From positions 434,001 through 498,000 of the forward strand of contig NZ_LHVE01000001.1 in NCBI RefSeq assembly GCF_001269655.1: a stretch of DNA of 64,000 nucleotides, read 5' to 3'. Positions 56,886 to 64,000 of the stretch are shown here, one piece after another. Under the pieces are notes generated by a model. That model was not told where the DNA came from, searched no databases, and saw only the letters and a program-made list of their open reading frames with translations. How positions within the stretch are numbered: the first letter of the stretch is position 1; every line of letters starts with the position of its first letter. Both the position numbers and the translations under genes were made by a program. The DNA comes from Pseudomonas thivervalensis. Its GTDB lineage: Bacteria > Pseudomonadota > Gammaproteobacteria > Pseudomonadales > Pseudomonadaceae.

Positions 56886-58187
56886 TTGTTCTTTGAGCGC
56901 CACGGTGGTGGTGAACGGGCCATTCTCGTTCACTTGGATGGACAGGACCCTGAGGCGCGCGAAGATCCGCAGGAGTTTCAGGAATTGGCACTTTCGGCCG
57001 GCGCCGAGACCGTCGCGTTTTTCAACGTGCCGCGTCATCGGCCAACCGCCAAGTTCCTGATCGGCAGTGGCAAGGTCGAGGAGTTGCGCGACCTGGTCAA
57101 GGCCGAACAGGTTGATCTGGTGATTTTCAATCACATCCTCACGCCCAGTCAGGAACGTAACCTCGAACGCGTCTTCGAGTGCCGCGTGATCGATCGCACG
57201 GGGCTGATCCTCGATATCTTCGCCCAGCGCGCCCGCACCCATGAAGGCAAGCTCCAGGTCGAACTGGCCCAGCTTGAGCACATGAGTACGCGGTTGGTTC
57301 GCGGCTGGACTCACCTTGAGCGGCAGAAAGGCGGTATCGGCCTGCGCGGCCCGGGTGAAACCCAGCTGGAAACCGACCGGCGCCTGTTGCGGGTTCGCCT
57401 GCGCCAGATCAAGGGGCGGTTGGAAAAGGTCCGCAGCCAGCGCGAGCAGTCGCGACGTGGCCGCAAGCGCGCGGATATCCCGACGGTTTCTCTGGTGGGC
57501 TATACCAACGCCGGCAAATCGACCCTGTTCAACAACGTCACCCAATCCGACGTCTACGCCGCCGACCAGTTGTTCGCCACGCTCGACCCGACCCTGCGCC
57601 GGCTCGACCTGGACGACCTCGGTCCGATCGTGCTGGCCGACACCGTGGGTTTCATCCGCCACTTGCCGCATAAACTGGTCGAGGCTTTCCGGGCTACGCT
57701 CGAAGAGTCGAGCAACTCCGACCTGCTGCTGCACGTGATCGATGCCGCCGAGCCGGACCGGATGCTGCAGATCGAGCAGGTGATGGTGGTGCTGGGCGAG
57801 ATCGGAGCCCAGGACTTGCCGATCCTCGAGGTATACAACAAACTCGATTTGCTCGAAGGCGTGGAGCCGCAGATCCAGCGCGATGCCGATGGCAAGCCGC
57901 AACGGGTCTGGCTGTCGGCCCGCGATGGCACTGGCCTGGACCTGCTCAAGCAGGCCGTGGCCGAGCTGTTGGGCAACGATCTGTTTGTCGGCACACTGAA
58001 GTTGCCGCAACGTTTCGCCCGGCTGCGAGCGCAGTTTTTCGAGTTGGGGGCCGTGCAAAAAGAAGAACACGACGAAGAAGGTGTCTGCCTGCTGGCTGTT
58101 CGCCTGCCTCGGTCGGAGCTCAATCGGCTGGTCAGCCGCGAAGGGCTGCAACCGATGGAATTCATCGAGCAACACACTTTGCAATAA
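56886..58187 (+). CDS. hflX: Ribosome-associated GTPase HflX
   Basis: TTG start with AGGAG 7 nt upstream, 433 residues. N-terminal HflX domain with KFLIGSGKVEEL, coiled linker (KGGIGLRGPGETQLE), G domain with G1 GYTNAGKST (205-213), G3 DTVGF and G4 NKLD. It splits stalled 70S ribosomes. 12 bp after hfq, so co-transcribed. Confidence 0.96.
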   Translation: MFFERHGGGERAILVHLDGQDPEAREDPQEFQELALSAGAETVAFFNVPRHRPTAKFLIGSGKVEELRDLVKAEQVDLVIFNHILTPSQERNLERVFECRVIDRTGLILDIFAQRARTHEGKLQVELAQLEHMSTRLVRGWTHLERQKGGIGLRGPGETQLETDRRLLRVRLRQIKGRLEKVRSQREQSRRGRKRADIPTVSLVGYTNAGKSTLFNNVTQSDVYAADQLFATLDPTLRRLDLDDLGPIVLADTVGFIRHLPHKLVEAFRATLEESSNSDLLLHVIDAAEPDRMLQIEQVMVVLGEIGAQDLPILEVYNKLDLLEGVEPQIQRDADGKPQRVWLSARDGTGLDLLKQAVAELLGNDLFVGTLKLPQRFARLRAQFFELGAVQKEEHDEEGVCLLAVRLPRSELNRLVSREGLQPMEFIEQHTLQ

Positions 58188-58272
58188 AAGCCTGAGAAAG
58201 CGGTGTCAGGCATTCTGTAGCATTGGTCGGCGCGCCGTGGGTGCGTCTTTGCTTTATCAGATGGAGAGCGCT

Positions 58273-59445
58273 ATGGCTTGGAATGAGCCGGGTGGCAACT
58301 CGAATAATCAGGATCCTTGGGGTGGCAAGCGTCGTAACAACGGCGACCGCAAGGGGCCACCGGATCTCGACGAGGCCTTCCGAAAGCTGCAGGAAAGCCT
58401 GAACGGTTTGTTCGGTGGTGGTAAAAAACGCGGTGACGAGGGCGGCGGTCGCCCGGGCAAGGGCGGCGGGTTCGGCCTGCTCGGCATCGGTCTCTTCGTG
58501 TTGGCGGCTGTCTGGCTGTACAGTGCGGTCTATGTCGTGGACGAGCAGGAGCAGGCCGTCGTGCTGCGTTTCGGCAAGTACTACGAGACGGTTGGTCCGG
58601 GCCTGAACATCTATTTCCCGCCGATCGACCAGAAGTACATGGAGAACGTCACGCGTGAGCGGGCGTACACCAAGCAGGGCCAGATGCTGACCGAAGACGA
58701 GAACATCGTCGAGGTGCCGCTGACCGTGCAATACAAGATCACCAACCTGCAGGACTTCGTGCTGAACGTCGACCAGCCGGAAATCAGCCTGCAGCACGCG
58801 ACCGAAAGTGCCTTGCGCCATGTGGTGGGTTCCACCGCCATGGACCAGGTGCTGACCGAAGGTCGTGAACTGATGGCCAGCGAAATCAAGGAGCGCCTGC
58901 AGCGGTTCCTCGATACCTATCGCACCGGTATCACCGTCACCCAAGTCAACGTCCAGAGCGCAGCGGCACCGCGTGAGGTCCAGGAAGCCTTCGACGACGT
59001 GATCCGTGCCCGTGAAGACGAGCAGCGTTCGCGCAACCAGGCCGAAACCTATGCCAACGGCGTCGTGCCGGAAGCCCGTGGCCAGGCCCAGCGCATCATC
59101 GAGGACGCCAACGGTTACCGTGATGAAGTGGTCTCCCGCGCCAAGGGTGAGGCCGATCGCTTCACCAAGCTGGTGGCCGAGTATCGCAAGGCCCCTGAAG
59201 TGACCCGCCAGCGTCTGTACCTGGACACCATGCAGGAAGTCTTCAGCAACACCAGCAAGGTCCTCGTGACCGGCAACAAGAACGGCCAGAGCAATCTGCT
59301 GTACCTGCCGCTGGACAAGATGGTCGAGAGCGGTCGCAACACCAGTACGCCACCGGCCAGTTCGTCGGCGGCCAGCAATGAGGCCAGCACCCGTGCGGCG
59401 GCGGACCTGCAACAACAGCAAGCACGTACCAGGGAGAGTCGCTGA
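58273..59445 (+). CDS. hflK: FtsH-regulating membrane protein HflK
   Basis: Protein of 390 residues from ATG 58273 with GGAGAG upstream. Gly/Asp/Lys-rich N-terminus, one transmembrane helix (about 75-95), SPFH/band-7 domain, and a C-terminal Gln/Arg-rich tail. With HflC it forms the cage around the FtsH protease facing the periplasm. Overlaps hflC by 1 nt. Confidence 0.96.
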   Translation: MAWNEPGGNSNNQDPWGGKRRNNGDRKGPPDLDEAFRKLQESLNGLFGGGKKRGDEGGGRPGKGGGFGLLGIGLFVLAAVWLYSAVYVVDEQEQAVVLRFGKYYETVGPGLNIYFPPIDQKYMENVTRERAYTKQGQMLTEDENIVEVPLTVQYKITNLQDFVLNVDQPEISLQHATESALRHVVGSTAMDQVLTEGRELMASEIKERLQRFLDTYRTGITVTQVNVQSAAAPREVQEAFDDVIRAREDEQRSRNQAETYANGVVPEARGQAQRIIEDANGYRDEVVSRAKGEADRFTKLVAEYRKAPEVTRQRLYLDTMQEVFSNTSKVLVTGNKNGQSNLLYLPLDKMVESGRNTSTPPASSSAASNEASTRAAADLQQQQARTRESR

Positions 59446-60314
59446 TGAGCAATAAATCGCTGATCGCCCTTATTGTCGGTGTCGTCGTGGCGATCGCTGC
59501 CTGGAACTGCTTCTACATCGTGGCTCAGACCGAGCGCGCGGTGTTGCTGCAATTCGGTCGCGTGGTCCAGGCTGATGTCCAGCCGGGGCTGCACGTGAAG
59601 GTGCCGTACGTCAACAAGGTGCGCAAGTTCGACGCTCGCCTGATGACGTTGGATGCGCCGACGCAACGCTTCCTGACACTGGAAAAGAAAGCCGTGATGG
59701 TGGACGCCTACGCCAAGTGGCGCGTGAAGGATGCCGAGCGCTTCTACACCGCGACTTCTGGTCTCAAGCAGATCGCCGACGAGCGTCTGTCCCGTCGTCT
59801 GGAATCGGGCTTGCGTGACCAGTTCGGTAAGCGCACGTTGCATGAAGTCGTGTCCGGTGAGCGTGATGCGCTCATGGCCGACATCACCCGTTCGCTGAAT
59901 GCGATGGCGGAAAAAGAGCTGGGTATCGAAGTGGTCGATGTCCGGGTCAAGGCCATCGACCTGCCGAAGGAAGTGAACCGCAGCGTGTTCGAGCGCATGA
60001 GCACCGAGCGTGAGCGTGAAGCTCGCGAGCACCGCGCCAAGGGTAACGAGCTGGCCGAAGGCATCCGTGCCGACGCCGATCGCCAACGACGCGTGTTGCT
60101 GGCCGAAGCCTATCGTGAATCGGAAGAGGTCCGGGGTGATGGTGATGCCCAGGCCGCTTCGATCTACGCCAAGGCCTATGGTCAGGACCAGGAGTTCTAC
60201 GCGTTCTACCGTAGCCTGCGTGCCTACCGTGAAAGCTTCGCGAACAAATCCGACGTCCTGGTCCTGGACCCAAGCAGCGACTTCTTCCACTACCTGGAAA
60301 AGTCCAAGCCTTGA
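59445..60314 (+). CDS. hflC: FtsH-regulating membrane protein HflC
   Basis: Protein of 289 residues; transmembrane helix at about 5-25, then an SPFH domain (QFGRVVQADVQPGLHVKVP; ERMSTEREREAREHRAKGNE). Partner of HflK in the FtsH cage. Start overlaps the hflK stop (TGATG). Confidence 0.96.
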   Translation: MSNKSLIALIVGVVVAIAAWNCFYIVAQTERAVLLQFGRVVQADVQPGLHVKVPYVNKVRKFDARLMTLDAPTQRFLTLEKKAVMVDAYAKWRVKDAERFYTATSGLKQIADERLSRRLESGLRDQFGKRTLHEVVSGERDALMADITRSLNAMAEKELGIEVVDVRVKAIDLPKEVNRSVFERMSTEREREAREHRAKGNELAEGIRADADRQRRVLLAEAYRESEEVRGDGDAQAASIYAKAYGQDQEFYAFYRSLRAYRESFANKSDVLVLDPSSDFFHYLEKSKP

Positions 60315-60398
60315 TGCGACGTTGACCTGAAACACTCCGCCCGGCGGCTAAAGCGTCGGGCGGGGTGATCCTTTGGGAAAACGTGTGTATGATGCGGC

Positions 60399-60423
60399 AG
60401 CCGGGAAATTCCCGGCTTTTTTG
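60399..60423 (+). terminator. Rho-independent terminator after hflC
   Basis: AGCCGGG-N5-CCCGGCT followed by six more T residues including the stem end. Confidence 0.85.
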
Positions 60424-60539
60424 CGTCTGCACGTTCGATTGCGGTTTATAGGTGCAGGCGTCGGGTTGAACGACTCGACAGGTTTTTCGAGGGAAGTGCC
60501 GGGCGAGGCTGGAGTGCTGCTCATTTAAAGCGTTGGAGT

Positions 60540-60633
60540 CTGTGGCGAGGGAGCTTGCTCCCGCTTGAGTGCGAAGCACTCACAGGAATGGGACCGCTTC
60601 GCGGCCGAGCGGGAGCAAGCTCCCTCGCCACAG
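60540..60633. repeat. REP pair (type 1)
   Basis: Inverted arms CTGTGGCGAGGGAGCTTGC and complement, short loop with GTGCGAAGCAC. Between the hfl genes and hisZ. Confidence 0.9.
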
Positions 60634-60785
60634 TGATTCAGCCGCTTTAGGTGAACGGCATGACGCCATTCGTCACGTCGCTCTTGCGCGTTTTTTGCCT
60701 AAGTTGCGCGCCTGGCGCAGGCATTTTCTGCTTCACTCAAGGCCAGCCCGAAAGCTGGCCGCCCGGACCATAGGGGAATGGCGTA

Positions 60786-61973
60786 ATGGCAACGGTAGAC
60801 CGCTGGCTGCTGCCAGATGGCATCGAAGAAGTACTGCCACCGGAAGCTGCGCGTATCGAAGTAGCGCGTCGGCAGGTGTTGGATCTGTTCCAGAGCTGGG
60901 GTTACGAGTTCGTCGTCACCCCGCATATCGAGTACCTGGAATCCCTGCTCACCGGCGCGGGCCAGGACCTGGATCTGCGCACCTTCAAGGTTATCGATCC
61001 GCAGTCGGGCCGGCAGATGGGCTTTCGTGCCGACATCACGCCGCAAGTGGCGCGCATCGACGCCCACACCCTGCGCCGCGAAGGTCCGAGCCGGCTGTGC
61101 TACGCCGGCAGCGTACTGCATGCCCAGCCGCGGGCCTTGTCATCCTCGCGCAGCCCGATCCAGCTGGGCGCCGAGTTGTATGGCGATGCCAGCCCGAGCA
61201 GCGACGTGGAAGTCATCAGCCTGATGTTGGCCATGCTGCAACTGGCTGACGTGCCGGATGTCCACATGGACCTGGGGCATGTCGGCATCTATCGCGGCCT
61301 GGCCCGTGCGGCCGGTTTGTCCGGCGAAGTGGAGCAGCAGCTGTTCGATGCCCTGCAGCGCAAGGCCATTGATGAAGTCATCAGCCTGACCGAAGGCCTG
61401 CCGGCCGATCTGTCGGGCATGCTGCGGGCGCTGGTGGACCTGTGCGGCGGGCGTGAAGTATTGGCCGCTGCCCGTGAACGCCTGGCTCAGGCACCGGCGC
61501 CGGTATTGGCGGCGCTGGACGATTTGCTGGCGATTGCCGAGCGTCTGTCGGTGCGCTTTCCCGAGTTGCCGCTGTATTTCGACCTGGGCGAGTTGCGCGG
61601 TTATCACTATCACACCGGTGTCGTGTTTGCCGTGTTCGTGCCGGGCGTGGGCCAGTCCATCGCCCAGGGCGGCCGTTACGATGACATCGGCGCCGACTTC
61701 GGTCGCGCCCGTCCGGCGACCGGTTTCTCTACCGATTTGAAAACCCTGGTGACCCTGGGGCGTGCTGAAGTCGAGCTACCGTCTGGCGGTATCTGGATGC
61801 CTGACAGTACGGATGCGGCACTCTGGCAGGCGGTCTGCCAGTTGCGCAGTGAGGGTCAGCGTGTCGTCCAGGCCTTGCCTGGGCAGCCTTTGGCCGCCGC
61901 CCGTGAAGCGGACTGCGACCGGCAATTGATTCAGCAGAACGGGCTTTGGCAAGTATTGCCGCTGGCTTCTTGA
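60786..61973 (+). CDS. hisZ: ATP phosphoribosyltransferase regulatory subunit
   Basis: Protein of 395 residues, a HisRS-like class II fold: [38 protein letters not shown] near the end. It lacks the anticodon domain of true HisRS and is needed with short HisG for the first step of histidine synthesis. Conserved between hflC and purA in pseudomonads. Confidence 0.95.
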   Translation: MATVDRWLLPDGIEEVLPPEAARIEVARRQVLDLFQSWGYEFVVTPHIEYLESLLTGAGQDLDLRTFKVIDPQSGRQMGFRADITPQVARIDAHTLRREGPSRLCYAGSVLHAQPRALSSSRSPIQLGAELYGDASPSSDVEVISLMLAMLQLADVPDVHMDLGHVGIYRGLARAAGLSGEVEQQLFDALQRKAIDEVISLTEGLPADLSGMLRALVDLCGGREVLAAARERLAQAPAPVLAALDDLLAIAERLSVRFPELPLYFDLGELRGYHYHTGVVFAVFVPGVGQSIAQGGRYDDIGADFGRARPATGFSTDLKTLVTLGRAEVELPSGGIWMPDSTDAALWQAVCQLRSEGQRVVQALPGQPLAAAREADCDRQLIQQNGLWQVLPLAS

Positions 61974-63320
<1,347 letters not shown>

Positions 63321-63340
63321 TAAGCCGTTGATGTAAAACA

Positions 63341-63366
63341 CAAAGGGCCCTCGTTGGGGCCCTTTG
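63341..63366 (+). terminator. Rho-independent terminator of purA
   Basis: CAAAGGGCCC-N6-GGGCCCTTTG followed by TCGTTTCT. Confidence 0.88.
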
Positions 63367-63470
63367 TCGTTTCTGCCTGTCGGGCGGCACGACACTTGCT
63401 ATGCAACTCCATTAAGGCACCGCTTTCACGAGTGCCATCAAATTAATGGCGTTTGGTAGAGGGATTTCAC

Positions 63471-64000
63471 GTGTCGGCCGTTCTCTCACTGTTACAAAGC
63501 CGTTTATTGCGGCCTGTGTTCGTTACCCTGGGTATCGCCCTTTTGGTGCAGGTGCTGGTGGCCGTTGCGCTGACTCGAAGCACCGTCACGGCGCTGGAAG
63601 CCGACCTCGGTGCGCGCTTGGGGGCGGACAGCCAGAAGCTTTCCGCCGAGCTGGAGCAGGCCGGGCGCGAAGTCACGTCGAGCCTGGACAGCCTGTCCGC
63701 CAATACCCGCCAGCGGCTGAATGCCGGTCTGTCCGCTCGCCTGAAGGACGAGCAGGCACAGTTGCGTGGGACATTGGAGAAAGACTTGAGGGATTCCGCC
63801 AATGATATGGCGCAACTCCTGGCTTCCGTCGCACCGCGCGCCATGTGGGACAACGACGTGCCCACCCTCTCTGAATTCGCCCGTCGAGCCCAGCGCAATC
63901 CCAATGTGCTGTTTGTCATCTATGACGACGCCGCGGGTGAGCACCTGACGCGCTACCTGAACCGGGAAAACCCGATCAACAAGGCGCTGCTGGAAAAAGG
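63471..64000 (+). CDS. Methyl-accepting chemotaxis protein, N-terminal part (partial)
   Basis: GTG start with GAGGGA 7 nt upstream; the frame stays open to the window end. The visible 176 residues have one transmembrane helix (about 16-38, with FVTLGIALLVQVLVAVALTR) and then a periplasmic, heavily helical sensor segment (EADLGARLGADSQKLSAELEQ in part, NTRQRLNAGL) leading into a PAS/Cache-like strand (PNVLFVIYDDAAGEH). The order purA then chemoreceptor is known from P. putida and P. fluorescens genomes. The signalling domain lies beyond the window, so the class is inferred. Confidence 0.75.
   Translation, partial: MSAVLSLLQSRLLRPVFVTLGIALLVQVLVAVALTRSTVTALEADLGARLGADSQKLSAELEQAGREVTSSLDSLSANTRQRLNAGLSARLKDEQAQLRGTLEKDLRDSANDMAQLLASVAPRAMWDNDVPTLSEFARRAQRNPNVLFVIYDDAAGEHLTRYLNRENPINKALLEK

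Larger units (their letters stand above)
60315..60785. other. Non-coding gap between hflC and hisZ
   Basis: 471 bp. It holds a GC-rich hairpin without a T run (about 60336-60363), the terminator at 60399, a type 1 REP pair at 60540, and a hairpin GGCCAGC-N6-GCTGGCC (60746-60765) in the hisZ leader. I see no small DUF2065-type gene, which some relatives carry after hflC. A 36-codon frame at 60660 is not supported. Confidence 0.7.

Noticed and set aside
60315..60398. DUF2065 gene expected after hflC in some relatives
   Set aside because: No frame of suitable length or hydrophobic pattern is present.
60660..60770. 36-codon frame before hisZ
   Set aside because: No RBS, no recognisable family, and it ends within the hisZ leader hairpin region.

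Overview
The window is a 64-kb stretch of chromosome from a Pseudomonas, most likely of the P. fluorescens group. This rests on gene order: waaL-msbA, hldE, waaA, tolC-thiC, nudix-cpdA-parE-parC, serB, psd-rhdA, motAB-rsgA-orn-queG-tsaE-amiB-mutL-miaA-hfq-hflXKC-hisZ-purA is the conserved Pseudomonas order, while several local differences from P. aeruginosa (no fimX beside serB, extra genes between msbA and hldE, a chemoreceptor after purA) fit fluorescens-type genomes. Base composition is high-GC and codon use is uniform, except for one AT-richer pair of genes at 39.1-40.9 kb. No tRNA, rRNA, CRISPR array, integrase or transposase was seen. 

Region by region: 0-10 kb is an LPS core and O-antigen assembly locus: the end of a capsule/Kdo-transferase-like protein, an InaA-type LPS kinase, a KpsS/KpsC-like transferase, the O-antigen ligase WaaL, the lipid A flippase MsbA, a Mig-14 family protein, a membrane-anchored PIG-L deacetylase, a stand-alone APS kinase (CysC) and the heptose enzyme HldE. 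10-16 kb holds a Nudix-like protein, an aldo/keto reductase and FAD oxidoreductase pair, a divergent SMR transporter/LysR pair with a clear palindromic operator, and waaA. 16-22 kb holds tolC, a TPP riboswitch with thiC, the HMP transporter cytX and a lipoprotein. 22-33 kb holds nudF, a DUF1249 gene, cpdA, a repeat-rich 2.3-kb segment with one DUF6124 gene, then yqiA-parE-esterase-retropepsin-parC. 

33-44 kb holds an orphan PqiC-type lipoprotein, an AhpA/YtjB membrane protein with a degenerate cyclase-like domain, serB, a PilZ-like protein, an AT-richer O-antigen-ligase-like/acetyltransferase pair, psd, rhdA and an HDOD protein. 44-64 kb is housekeeping: motAB with a FliA-type promoter, rsgA, orn, a TRIC-type channel, queG, nnr-tsaE-amiB-mutL-miaA-hfq-hflX-hflK-hflC (nearly continuous, mostly overlapping), hisZ, purA and the start of a chemoreceptor gene. 

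The non-coding layer is the most unusual part. Eight loci share one REP pair type (arms with the core GGCGAGGGAGCTTGCTCCCG), one of them with a missing right arm; a second REP type clusters at 24.4-26.6 kb and 34.0 kb; a 290-bp repeat occurs three times at 24.5-26.6 kb, two copies forming about 430-bp inverted arms around the DUF6124 gene; and a 103-bp palindromic element sits inside REP pairs at 37.1 and 46.4 kb. I found no complete unknown defence or conflict system. The best leads for new biology are the envelope-modification genes between msbA and hldE, the AT-rich ligase/acetyltransferase insertion, the degenerate signalling proteins, and the repeat architecture.
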